This document shows, piece by piece, positions 1 through 7,869 of a stretch of 64,000 bases of DNA (position 1 is its first letter; each line of letters opens with the position of its first letter). Source of the stretch: Roseomonas sp. (GTDB lineage Bacteria; Pseudomonadota; Alphaproteobacteria; Acetobacterales; Acetobacteraceae); assembly GCA_020249775.1 (NCBI GenBank), contig JADCFA010000023.1, positions 62,001-126,000 of the forward strand, read 5' to 3'. The notes under the pieces are model-generated. The model did no database searches. It saw only the letters and a program-made list of their open reading frames with translations, and had not been told where the DNA came from. Position numbers and translations under genes: made by a program.

Positions 1-720
1 CAGCATATCGGCGATGGAGGCTTCCAGGAACCCGATGGTGATATGGAGCGATGGCGCATCGCCCGATTGCGCCGCCGCTTCATGCATGACGCCGCGCGGC
101 AGGTAAAGCGCATCGCCGGGATGAAGGGTCAGGGCATGCGGCGTGCCGGCGGGGTTTTGCTTATTCGCCCAAGGTGTCGCGCGGCTTGGTAAAGGGAAGG
201 GGATGTCATCCCAAACGCGCCAGGATTTGGCGCCCGATACCTGCATCACCAGCACATCATGCGTATCAAAATGCACCCGGAAGCCCTGCGCGCCGGGGGG
301 CGTCAGATAGATATTTGCCTGCACCGGATGCAGGAAGACCTTTTCGAGCCCTCGGCAGAATTGCGCGAGTGGCGCATGCAATTCGTGGAATTGCGAGACA
401 ACCAGGCTGCCCCCCGCATCATGGCGGGCGAGCAGGCGGGGCAGATCAATGCGGCTGCCCTCTGCCTGCAGATATTCATCAAGCGGAATGGCCGCGCTGC
501 CCTGGCGCCCGCCATCGGCCATGGTCACGCGCGGATGGCGCGCCGCATCCGTGCGCAAAAAGGCATCGAGATCGGCGATGGAAAGCAAGGCAGCGTAACG
601 ATCCGCCGCGCCGCCTGGAAAAAGCCGCCAAGCGGAGCCTTCGCGTAGCGCAAAGACCTGTTCGGGCGTCAGGCCACCAAAGGCCAGGCGCCAGGCGGCT
701 TCGCCCAGGGTTTCGTTCAT
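1..720 (-). CDS. JmjC/cupin-type 2-oxoglutarate oxygenase, C-terminus beyond the window
   Basis: The reading frame is open from an ATG at 720 to the window edge, 240 codons, so the C-terminus is missing. It resembles the cupin_4/JmjC ribosomal-oxygenase group, Fe(II)/2-oxoglutarate hydroxylases that modify protein side chains. The iron triad is visible as HFD in HFDTHD (His150, Asp152) and His213 in PRGVMHEA, with beta-strand-rich sequence between. The region from about residue 125 to 240 is the JmjC barrel. The start lies 8 bases after the stop of the repeat-protein gene upstream, so the two are probably co-transcribed. In known families the substrates are ribosomal proteins or other polypeptides. 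The repeat protein next door is an obvious candidate substrate here, but that is inference. The fold call is firm; the exact substrate class is not. Confidence 0.85.
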   Translation of the reverse strand, partial: MNETLGEAAWRLAFGGLTPEQVFALREGSAWRLFPGGAADRYAALLSIADLDAFLRTDAARHPRVTMADGGRQGSAAIPLDEYLQAEGSRIDLPRLLARHDAGGSLVVSQFHELHAPLAQFCRGLEKVFLHPVQANIYLTPPGAQGFRVHFDTHDVLVMQVSGAKSWRVWDDIPFPLPSRATPWANKQNPAGTPHALTLHPGDALYLPRGVMHEAAAQSGDAPSLHITIGFLEASIADML

Positions 721-728
721 GCCTTGCT

Positions 729-1253
729 TCAGGTGCCGCGACGGCCGCGGCCTGCTTCATCACGCGGGTCTGAATCGGTCATGGCCTTGCGCTGCGTGCC
801 GCGCCCATTGCCGGGACCATCGCCGGGATCGGCATCGGTCAGCCCCGTGCCGCGCCGCGCGCCGCGCCCATTGCCGGGGCCATCGCCGGGATCGGCATCG
901 GTCAGGCCCGTGCCGCGCCTTGTGCCGCGACCATTGCCGGGACCATCACCGGGATCAGCATCATTCAAGCCGGTGCCGCGCCTTGTGCCGCGACCATTGC
1001 CGGGGCCATCGCCGGGGTCGGAATCGGTCAGCCCGGTGCCACGCGGGCGCCCGCGGCCACGCCCGGGCCCGTCCACCGGATCCGCATCCGTGACCACGGG
1101 GATGGCCTTGGGCTGCTGGAGCGGTTCGGCAGAGGCGCTGCGCGCTGCACCCAGAAGGGCAGGGGCCGCCGCCAGGTGCAAGACCAAAAGCCTGCGCCCC
1201 AGGGGGTTTTGCGGCGATTCCGCCAGTGCTTCGTCTTGTTTGCTACTTGGCAT
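729..1253 (-). CDS. Exported tandem-repeat protein (six D-x-D-P/GxGRG units)
   Basis: This 174-residue protein has a long basic N-region, twin arginines (GRRLLVLH), a hydrophobic stretch and an Ala-Ser-Ala site near residue 42, so it looks exported by Tat or Sec. The mature part is almost only repeats: six units of about 21 residues with consensus TDADPGDGPGNGRG followed by TRRGTGL; the last two are shorter. The units carry many Asp, Gly and Arg residues and no Cys. I chose the ATG at 1253 because GAGGGG sits 7 bases before it; the in-frame ATGs at 1268 and 1286 have no such site. The JmjC oxygenase gene follows after 8 bases. Function is unknown. The acidic DxDPxD loops could bind Ca2+, or the repeats could be hydroxylation targets. 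Confidence 0.75.
   Translation of the reverse strand: MPSSKQDEALAESPQNPLGRRLLVLHLAAAPALLGAARSASAEPLQQPKAIPVVTDADPVDGPGRGRGRPRGTGLTDSDPGDGPGNGRGTRRGTGLNDADPGDGPGNGRGTRRGTGLTDADPGDGPGNGRGARRGTGLTDADPGDGPGNGRGTQRKAMTDSDPRDEAGRGRRGT
732..1091 (-). repeat. 63-bp in-frame tandem repeats, six units
   Basis: Units begin near 1091, 1028, 965, 902, 839 and 779 (reading on the minus strand). The first four are exactly 63 bp. The fifth is 60 bp and the sixth is 48 bp and ends at the stop. The internal units are nearly identical at DNA level, which points to recent expansion by slippage or unequal recombination. The period is a multiple of three, so copy number can change without breaking the frame. Confidence 0.9.
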
Positions 1254-1519
1254 CGCTTGGCCCCTCATCTCAGACAGCAAGAACATTTGATGGGATTAAA
1301 CCCGGTGATAATCGCGTGGAAAAGTGAATTTTGATTTATCGTTTTCCGAAGTGAAATCATGGCTCACGGCAAAACGCCTCAACCCCATTCGATGATCAAG
1401 GCAAGCCTGCCGGATGCAAGACAAGCCTCTGCATGACAGCCACATCATGGCGCAGGGGCTTGCCGGAGAAGGCGAGGTTCAACAAAGCAAACCCCGCCAA
1501 GTTTAGTGGGTTTGACCGT

Positions 1520-1978
1520 TCAACTCGGCCGCACAAACGCTTGCCGCGCGAGCAGTTTCCAGCCATCGGGCTGGCGCTTCCAAACCTGCAGGATACCGAT
1601 ATTCACGGGGTTCACCCGCCCGCCGCTTTCGGATTCCCCGCGCAGCACATGGCGCACAATGGCGTCATCGCCGACCACATCAATCGTCTGATCCGAAATA
1701 TTCATGGACCGGAAGATCGAGGTCCGATTGGCCAGCGGGTCAATGAATTCCTGGCGGTTTTCGATCCGGCCGGCGGAATGGCCATAGCTTAATCTTTCAT
1801 GAGTCACGGCCATCATCCCGGCGCGATCCCCGGCCAGCATGGCCTTGGTGAGTGCCTCCACCGCTGCGGCGACGGCAGCGGCATCGCTGCCCTGGGCATG
1901 GGCGGCTGAGGTGATAGTTTGGCCGGCAACCAGGGCCGCGGCCCCAGCCAGCGCCAAATGGCGGCGGTTCATGGACAT
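1520..1978 (-). CDS. Exported NTF2/SnoaL-like (DUF4440-type) protein
   Basis: A 152-residue protein with an N-terminal signal (MNRRHLALAGAAALVAG, cleavage near AHAQ) and a mature domain of about 125 residues. The domain pattern of helix-rich start, HERLSYGHS, ENRQEFIDPL and a C-terminal VWKRQPDGWKLLARQ strand is typical of the NTF2-like/DUF4440 fold. These domains often bind small molecules or act as ketosteroid-isomerase-like enzymes, but no specific reaction can be read here. The ATG at 1978 is preceded by GGGAGG; the longer frame to 2092 lacks a good site. It is divergent from the transhydrogenase operon. Its C-terminal neighbour, the repeat-protein gene, is 266 bases away, so co-transcription is doubtful. 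Confidence 0.75.
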   Translation of the reverse strand: MSMNRRHLALAGAAALVAGQTITSAAHAQGSDAAAVAAAVEALTKAMLAGDRAGMMAVTHERLSYGHSAGRIENRQEFIDPLANRTSIFRSMNISDQTIDVVGDDAIVRHVLRGESESGGRVNPVNIGILQVWKRQPDGWKLLARQAFVRPS

Positions 1979-2184
1979 ATGCTTTCCTCCCGCTGCGTTG
2001 ATCGCAGACCATGCAAGTCTGAGCCCGGGAAATGCTGAAGCGCAAGGCATATCCTGCCCAAAAAGCCACGCCTTGGGGTTGCAATTTGGCACTTCGCCCC
2101 CTTTTGGAAGGGCCGGCCTGGGTGGACACCCGGGCGCGGCGCCTGTAGTGCGGCGCGAAATCTATCCTTTTGGGGGTATCCCTT

Positions 2185-3342
2185 ATGAAAGTGGCCGTTC
2201 TGAAAGAACGCCGGGCCGGTGAGACGCGGGTTGCCGCAACGCCGGAGACCGTGAAGAAGCTGATTGGCATGGGCTGCACCCTGGCTGTTGAAGCCGGGGC
2301 GGGCCTGGCTTCTGGCATTACTGATGCGGCCTTCACGGAAGCGGGGGCGAGCCTCGCTGCCGATGCCGCCGGGGCGCTGGCAGGCGCCAATATTGTGCTG
2401 AAGGTGCGCGCGCCGCTCGCCGCCGGCGAAGGTGCTGTGGATGAATTGGCGCTGATCCCGCGCGGGGCGCTGCTGATTGCGACGCTGGCCGCCGATGCCG
2501 ATGCCGCCGGGCGCTATGCGGCTGCCGGCATTGACGCCTGCGCCATGGAATTGCTGCCGCGCATCACCCGCGCGCAATCCATGGATGTGCTGTCTTCTCA
2601 GGCCAATCTCGCGGGTTACCGCGCCGTGGTGGAAGCCTCGACATCCTATGACAAGGGCTTTCCCATGATGATGACCGCCGCCGGCACCGTGCCCGCGGCC
2701 AATGCCTTCATTATGGGTGCGGGTGTCGCCGGCTTGCAGGCGATTGCGACCGCGCGGCGCCTGGGGGGCCGTGTCTCCGCGACCGATGTGCGCCCCGCTG
2801 CCAAGGAAGAAATCAAATCCCTCGGCGCCAGCTTCGTCGGTTACGAGGATGAGGAAAGCAAGGCCGCGCAAACCGCGGGCGGGTATGCGAAGCAGCTATC
2901 GGCGGCCTTCTACGCCAAGCAGGCGGAAGTGGTCGCTGCGCATATCGCCAAGCAGGATGTCGTGGTGTGCACCGCGCTCGTGCAGGGCCGCCGCGCGCCC
3001 ATTCTGGTGACGGCCGAAATGGTCGCTGCCATGAAGCCGGGTTCCGTGATTGTGGATATCGCATCCGACGCGGGCGGCAATTGCGCGCTGACCAAGCCGG
3101 GTGAGCTTTTCGTCACCGAAAATGGCGTGAAGATCCTGGGCTATACCAATTGGCCCGGGCGCATCCCTGCAGCCGCTTCCGCGCTTTATGCGCGCAATCT
3201 GCTGACCTTCCTTTCCACCTTCTGGGACAAGGACGCGAAGGCGCCCAAGCTTTCCGAAGAAGATGAGATTGTGAAGGGTGTTGCACTCACGCGCGGCGGG
3301 GCCGTGGTGCACCCGCAAATGAAGCCGGCCCAGGCAGGCTAA
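2185..3342 (+). CDS. pntAA: Proton-translocating NAD(P)+ transhydrogenase, alpha subunit part 1
   Basis: A 385-residue soluble NAD(H)-binding subunit (domain I) of the membrane transhydrogenase, which uses the proton gradient to drive hydride transfer from NADH to NADP+. The family motif RAQSMD, with [12 protein letters not shown] after it, lies near residue 130, and the Rossmann glycine motif [10 protein letters not shown] is near residue 173. The ATG at 2185 begins the usual KVAVLKER sequence; an in-frame codon at 2170 would add an atypical extension. It heads a three-gene operon with 11- and 4-base gaps. The split alpha subunit is the alphaproteobacterial arrangement. Confidence 0.95.
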   Translation: MKVAVLKERRAGETRVAATPETVKKLIGMGCTLAVEAGAGLASGITDAAFTEAGASLAADAAGALAGANIVLKVRAPLAAGEGAVDELALIPRGALLIATLAADADAAGRYAAAGIDACAMELLPRITRAQSMDVLSSQANLAGYRAVVEASTSYDKGFPMMMTAAGTVPAANAFIMGAGVAGLQAIATARRLGGRVSATDVRPAAKEEIKSLGASFVGYEDEESKAAQTAGGYAKQLSAAFYAKQAEVVAAHIAKQDVVVCTALVQGRRAPILVTAEMVAAMKPGSVIVDIASDAGGNCALTKPGELFVTENGVKILGYTNWPGRIPAAASALYARNLLTFLSTFWDKDAKAPKLSEEDEIVKGVALTRGGAVVHPQMKPAQAG

Positions 3343-3353
3343 GGAGAATTCGG

Positions 3354-3749
3354 ATGAACGCGACCGAACTCGCCAATCAGGCGGTCAGCACGGCGCAGCG
3401 CGCCCTTGAATTGGCCGAACAGGCCCGCCGCGCGGCGGAAGCCGTGGCCCCGGTGGCCGCGGCGGCTGAGCCCTTCCTGTATTTGCTCACTATTTTCCTG
3501 CTGGCCTGCTTTGTGGGCTATCATGTGGTGTGGAACGTGACCCCGGCGCTGCATTCGCCGCTGATGGGCGTGACCAATGCCATTTCATCGGTGATCGTGG
3601 TGGGTGCCATCCTTGCCGCCGGCACTGCCGATGGCTGGGTGGCGCGGATTTTCGGCTTCATTGCCGTCACACTTGCTGCCGTGAATATTTTCGGCGGCTT
3701 TATGGTGACGCGCCGAATGTTGGCCATGTTCAAGAAGAAGGGGAGCTGA
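3354..3749 (+). CDS. pntAB: Transhydrogenase alpha subunit part 2 (membrane anchor)
   Basis: A 131-residue membrane protein that supplies the first helices of domain II. An Ala-rich amphipathic N-terminus of about 40 residues is followed by helices around residues 42-60, 72-92 and 97-117, including the conserved [17 protein letters not shown] loop. It joins PntB to form the proton channel. It begins 11 bases after pntAA behind an AGGAGA site and ends 4 bases before pntB. Confidence 0.95.
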   Translation: MNATELANQAVSTAQRALELAEQARRAAEAVAPVAAAAEPFLYLLTIFLLACFVGYHVVWNVTPALHSPLMGVTNAISSVIVVGAILAAGTADGWVARIFGFIAVTLAAVNIFGGFMVTRRMLAMFKKKGS

Positions 3750-3753
3750 GATC

Positions 3754-5160
3754 ATGGCGACCACTCTTCTGACCTTGGCCTATCTGGTTGCGTCAGTGCT
3801 GTTCATTCTGGCGCTACGTGGCCTGAGCCATCCGGAGACCAGCCGCCAGGGCAATATGTTCGGCATGATCGGCATGGCGGTGGCCATTGTGGCGACGCTC
3901 CTGAAGCCCGGCATGGATATTGGCGGCATTGCGCTGGTAATCGCGGGGCTTGCCCTTGGTGGCGGCATCGGCACCATTGTTGCGCAACGCATCCAAATGA
4001 CCTCACTGCCGCAGCTTGTCGCGGCCTTCCATTCGTTGGTGGGTCTGGCGGCGGTATTTGTGGCGGCAGCAGCGTTTTATGCGCCGGAGAGTTTTGGCAT
4101 TGGCACGCGCGGCAATATCAAGGGCGCGTCGCTGGTTGAAATGTCACTCGGCCTTGCGATTGGTGCCATTACCTTCTCGGGCTCCGTGATTGCCTTTGCG
4201 AAGTTGGATGGCCGCATGTCCGGCGCGCCGATCATGTTCAAGGGTCAGCATATGCTGAACCTGGGGCTTGGCATTTTGCTGGCGCTGCTGGTGGTGCTGT
4301 TCGTGATTACGGGTAGCGATGTGCTGTTCTGGCTGATTGCGATCCTGTCCTTTGTGCTGGGCTTCCTGCTGATCATCCCGATTGGTGGCGCAGATATGCC
4401 CGTGGTTGTGTCCATGCTGAACAGCTATTCCGGCTGGGCGGCGGCGGGGATTGGCTTCACCATCGGCAATCTGCTGCTGATTGTGACCGGCGCGCTGGTG
4501 GGTGCTTCGGGTGCCATTCTGTCCTACATCATGTGTAAGGGCATGAACCGCAGCATCATCAATGTGCTGTTGGGTGGCTTCGGTTCCGAAGGTGGCGCGG
4601 CGGCAGCGGGTGGTGCGGCGGCGGATCGCCCGCCCGTGAAGGCCGGCAGTCCCGAAGACGCCGCTTATATGATGAAGAATGCGCAGAAGATCATCGTGGT
4701 GCCTGGCTATGGCATGGCGGTGGCGCAGGCGCAGCAGGTGCTGCGTGAAATGGCCGATCTGCTCAAGAAGGAAGGCGCTGAAATCAAATACGCCATCCAT
4801 CCTGTGGCGGGCCGTATGCCGGGCCATATGAACGTGCTGCTGGCCGAAGCCAATGTGCCTTATGATGAGGTGTTTGAGCTTGAGGAGATCAACCCCGAAT
4901 TCGCCGATGCCGATGTGGCCTTTGTGATCGGGGCGAATGACGTGACCAACCCTGCCGCGAAAACCGACAAATCCTCGGCGATTTACGGCATGCCGATTCT
5001 GGATGTGGAACGCGCGAAGACCGTGTTCTTCATCAAGCGCGGCATGGCGAGCGGTTATGCCGGCGTGGATAATGAGCTGTTCTTCCGCCCGAATACCATG
5101 ATGCTGTTCGGCGATGCGAAGAAGGTCACGCAGGAAATTGTGCAGGCCTTGCAGCGCTGA
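3754..5160 (+). CDS. pntB: Transhydrogenase beta subunit
   Basis: A 468-residue integral membrane and NADP(H)-binding subunit. The N-terminal 270 residues or so form eight or nine helices (domain II). After a linker rich in Gly and Ala, the C-terminal domain III binds NADP(H), seen as VPGYGMAVAQAQ near residue 318 and the GANDVTNPAA motif near residue 394. With pntAA and pntAB it completes the enzyme that keeps NADPH high for biosynthesis and glutathione reduction; a glutathione reductase gene lies at 17.7-19.0 kb. A strong hairpin terminator follows the stop codon. Confidence 0.95.
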   Translation: MATTLLTLAYLVASVLFILALRGLSHPETSRQGNMFGMIGMAVAIVATLLKPGMDIGGIALVIAGLALGGGIGTIVAQRIQMTSLPQLVAAFHSLVGLAAVFVAAAAFYAPESFGIGTRGNIKGASLVEMSLGLAIGAITFSGSVIAFAKLDGRMSGAPIMFKGQHMLNLGLGILLALLVVLFVITGSDVLFWLIAILSFVLGFLLIIPIGGADMPVVVSMLNSYSGWAAAGIGFTIGNLLLIVTGALVGASGAILSYIMCKGMNRSIINVLLGGFGSEGGAAAAGGAAADRPPVKAGSPEDAAYMMKNAQKIIVVPGYGMAVAQAQQVLREMADLLKKEGAEIKYAIHPVAGRMPGHMNVLLAEANVPYDEVFELEEINPEFADADVAFVIGANDVTNPAAKTDKSSAIYGMPILDVERAKTVFFIKRGMASGYAGVDNELFFRPNTMMLFGDAKKVTQEIVQALQR

Positions 5161-5181
5161 GAGGCGCGGTTTTCCTGACAG

Positions 5182-5213
5182 CCCCGGCCCGCGCAAGCGT
5201 GCCGGGGTTTTTT
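5182..5213 (+). terminator. Rho-independent terminator of the pnt operon
   Basis: A 7-bp perfect GC stem (ccccggc at 5182-5188 and gccgggg at 5201-5207) is followed by six T. The T-run overlaps the TAA stop codon of the convergent trmJ gene, so this hairpin closes the pnt transcript right at the trmJ end. Confidence 0.85.
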
Positions 5214-6036
5214 ATTCCTCCTGCCAAGGCGCTTTCACATCATCACGCGGCGGGCGGCCACGCTGCATCCGGCCACGCGATAGCTCCGTCACCACGCCAT
5301 GCAGCGTGCGGAGTTCCTGTTCCGTTACCTCGCCCCGCTGGAACCAATGGCGCAGGTTGCGCACCATGCCTGGGCGCTTTTCCTGATTGTCGAGGAAGCC
5401 TGAAGCATCCAATTCCGCGATCAGCCGACCCAGGAATATGTCCAATTCGCCCTTGGTCGCGACATGGGTTTCATTGGTCATCAGATAGCGCGGCGGCGTT
5501 GCCTCAGCCGTCATCCACCATTCATAGGCGAGGATCATCACCGCCTGGGCGAGGTTGAGCGAGTTATGTTCAGGGTTCAGCGGATAGCGCACCAGCGTAT
5601 CGGCGCGGGCGAGGTCCTCGGCTTCCAGCCCGGCGCGTTCGGGGCCAAATAGCACGGCCACGCGCTGGCCCTTGACGTTGATGGCGCGCAAATCCTCGGC
5701 CGCCGCGCGGGCATCACGCACTGGAATGACCACGTGGCGCGGGCGCGGGCAGGTGGCGAACACACGATGGCAATCGGCTACAGCGGCATCGAGTGTGTCA
5801 AACACCTGCGCCGCATGGATGATGGGATCGGCGCCGGAAGCGGCGGGAAGTGCTTCGGGCTGCGGCCAGCCATCGCGTGGTGCGACGATACGCAAGTGAA
5901 ACAAGCCGCCATTGGCCATGGCGCGGGCGGTGCTGCCGATATTGCGCGCCATTTGCGGGCGCACCAGCACGATGATCGGGCTTTCACCCGGTGGCGGCGT
6001 GAGTGGCGCCCCCCCTTCACCGCGCCCGCCCGTCAT
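5212..6036 (-). CDS. trmJ: tRNA/rRNA methyltransferase of the TrmJ (SPOUT) family
   Basis: A 274-residue protein that in its family 2'-O-methylates position 32 of tRNAs. The SPOUT knot features are present: RPQMARNIGSTARAMAN near residue 27, VLFGPERAGLE near 130, and YPLNPEHNSLNLAQAVMI near 152. The C-terminal part after about residue 175 is a small helical domain usual for the group. The start ATG overlaps the stop of the DUF305 gene by an ATGA junction, so translation may be coupled. The N-terminal 15 residues are Gly/Pro-rich and may be unstructured. Confidence 0.88.
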   Translation of the reverse strand: MTGGRGEGGAPLTPPPGESPIIVLVRPQMARNIGSTARAMANGGLFHLRIVAPRDGWPQPEALPAASGADPIIHAAQVFDTLDAAVADCHRVFATCPRPRHVVIPVRDARAAAEDLRAINVKGQRVAVLFGPERAGLEAEDLARADTLVRYPLNPEHNSLNLAQAVMILAYEWWMTAEATPPRYLMTNETHVATKGELDIFLGRLIAELDASGFLDNQEKRPGMVRNLRHWFQRGEVTEQELRTLHGVVTELSRGRMQRGRPPRDDVKAPWQEE

Positions 6037-6380
6037 CGCGCGAGAAAAGCCTTTAGTTGCGCGATTTCCGCTTCCTGTGCGGCGATGATGCTTTCCGCGA
6101 GGCGCTTCATTTCGGGATCCTTGCCATGGCGCAGCACCACGCGCGCCATATCTATCGCGCCCTGATGATGCGGGATCATGCCGGCGGCGAAATCACGATC
6201 CGCATCGCCGGTGAAGCGGATATTCATATCGCGATGCATCCGGTCATTCGCGGCGCGAAATTCGCGTGTGGAGGCAGGTTCATTCGCGCTGGTGCGCGCG
6301 CCATGGCCCTGATGGCCCTGCTGCGCCAAGGCAGGCAGGGCAAGGGCAGCGAGGGTGAGGCAAAGGGCGATGCGCTTCAT
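6033..6380 (-). CDS. DUF305 family exported protein
   Basis: A 115-residue protein with a clean signal peptide (MKRIALCLTLAALALPALAQ) and a DUF305 domain. The signature HHQGAIDMAR is near residue 71, and the helix-rich segments on either side fit the ferritin-like fold of the family. The mature N-terminus holds a His-rich GHQGHG stretch. DUF305 proteins are often linked to metal, especially copper, handling, but no metal gene lies beside it here. I chose the ATG at 6380 because the signal peptide begins there behind a GGGAG site; the frame is open further upstream. Confidence 0.85.
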   Translation of the reverse strand: MKRIALCLTLAALALPALAQQGHQGHGARTSANEPASTREFRAANDRMHRDMNIRFTGDADRDFAAGMIPHHQGAIDMARVVLRHGKDPEMKRLAESIIAAQEAEIAQLKAFLAR

Positions 6381-6441
6381 GCTTAAGGCTCCCGGTTTGG
6401 CGTTCAACCGGAGAAGGTTGCCGCTTGCCATAAGGGGAAGG

Positions 6442-7866
6442 TCAAGCGCGTTTCCAGGTGGTGCCAGCGGCACCATCTTCCAGAATGATGCCTTGGGCCT
6501 TCAAGTCATCGCGAATGCGGTCAGCCTCCGCCCAGTTCTTCGCCTTACGAGCGGCAAGCCGTGCGGCGATGGCGGCTTCAATCGCGGCGGCATCATCGCC
6601 GCCACCTTGCAGCCATTGCGCGGGATCGGATTGCGCCAGACCAAGCACGGAAGCCGCTTCCCGGAACGCAGCGATCACCGAGCCGATCTCCGGCGCCTCC
6701 CGCAGCCCCATGCGTTCCAGGACAACATTGGGCGAACCGCCGACCGTCAACGCATTCGCAAGAGTGCGCAAATCACGTAGGCGCGCCAATGCAAGCGGCG
6801 TATTCAAATCATCGCACAGCGGTTCCAGCACCCATTCCGCCATACGCGCGGCGTCATCATCCGTAACCGCCGCACCGGCGCGCGCCAGCATGGCGTAGTG
6901 ATCATCCAACTCCGCCTTGGCTTCATCCAAACCGGCTTCCGTGTAGTCCAGCGATTGGCGGTAATGGGTGCGGAGCAGCAGCAGGCGAAACGCCTCTCCC
7001 GCCCAGGCACCCTTCTTCAAGATATCCCGCACAGTGAGGAAATTGCCGAGGGATTTCGACATCTTCTCCCCATCCACCTGCAGCATGCCATTGTGTATCC
7101 AATAGCGGGCAAAGGTCGCACCGGGGAAAGCGCAAACAGATTGCGCGATTTCGTTTTCATGATGCGGGAAAATCAGATCACTCCCGCCGCCGTGAATATC
7201 AAAACTCTCCCCAAGATGCCTCCAGGACATGGCAGAGCATTCAATATGCCAACCAGGCCGGCCACGGCCCCAGGGGCTGTCCCAGCCAGGTGTCTCCGCA
7301 TCGCTTGGCTTCCACAGCACGAAATCACCGGCATCGCGCTTATAAGGCGCCACATCCACCCGCGCACCGGCGAGCAATTCATCCGGGGAGCGGCCAGAGA
7401 ATTTGCCGTAACTGGAGAAGGACGGGACCGAGAACAGCACATGCCCATCTGCGGCATAGGCATGGCCATTGGCGATCAACCTTTCGATCAGCGTTATCAT
7501 TTCCGCGATATGGCCGGTGGCGCGCGGTTCCACATCGGGCGGCAGCGCGCCAAGGGCGGCCATATCGGCGTGGAAATCCGCCGTCGTGCGCGTGGTGATG
7601 ACGGCAATCGATTCACCGGTTTCACGCGCGCGCGCATTGATCTTGTCATCCACATCCGTGATGTTACGCGCATAGGTCACGCGCGGATAAAGCCGGCGCA
7701 AAATCCGCGCCAGCACATCAAACACCACCACCATGCGCGCATTGCCGAGATGCGCGAGGTCATACACCGTGACCCCGCAGGCGTAGAACTTCACATGCTG
7801 GGGATCGAGCGGTTCAAATCGCCGCTTCTTGCGCGCTGCGAAATCATGCAGAAAAAAATCAACCAT
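6442..7866 (-). CDS. cysS: Cysteinyl-tRNA synthetase
   Basis: A 474-residue class I aminoacyl-tRNA synthetase that charges tRNA-Cys. The HIGH-type motif reads HLGN near residue 40 and the KMSKS loop is intact near residue 270. Zinc ligands are recognisable at the Cys of YACGVTVYD, the Cys of WHIECSAM and the HHENE segment. Length is normal. It begins 3 bases after gltX, so it is the last gene of the gltX-cysS block. A weak hairpin with no T-run lies in the 61 bases before the DUF305 gene. Confidence 0.96.
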   Translation of the reverse strand: MVDFFLHDFAARKKRRFEPLDPQHVKFYACGVTVYDLAHLGNARMVVVFDVLARILRRLYPRVTYARNITDVDDKINARARETGESIAVITTRTTADFHADMAALGALPPDVEPRATGHIAEMITLIERLIANGHAYAADGHVLFSVPSFSSYGKFSGRSPDELLAGARVDVAPYKRDAGDFVLWKPSDAETPGWDSPWGRGRPGWHIECSAMSWRHLGESFDIHGGGSDLIFPHHENEIAQSVCAFPGATFARYWIHNGMLQVDGEKMSKSLGNFLTVRDILKKGAWAGEAFRLLLLRTHYRQSLDYTEAGLDEAKAELDDHYAMLARAGAAVTDDDAARMAEWVLEPLCDDLNTPLALARLRDLRTLANALTVGGSPNVVLERMGLREAPEIGSVIAAFREAASVLGLAQSDPAQWLQGGGDDAAAIEAAIAARLAARKAKNWAEADRIRDDLKAQGIILEDGAAGTTWKRA

Positions 7867-7869
7867 GAC

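Noticed and set aside
732-1091. Regular repeats that could suggest a CRISPR array
   Set aside because: The 63-bp units follow one another directly with no unique spacers and lie in frame in a coding gene.
724-1290. Plus-strand open frame of 188 codons opposite the repeat protein, Pro/Ser/Arg-rich
   Set aside because: It is the mirror of the 63-bp repeats. It has no ribosome site and no signal peptide, while the minus-strand frame has both and fits the operon.
1254-1519. Possible small gene or RNA upstream of the repeat protein
   Set aside because: AT-richer near 1284-1360, so probably a promoter region, but no good ORF, stable hairpin or clear promoter boxes were found.
4144-5196. Minus-strand open frame of 350 codons opposite pntB
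   Set aside because: The translation is His/Arg/Gln-rich antisense sequence; pntB on the plus strand has all family motifs.
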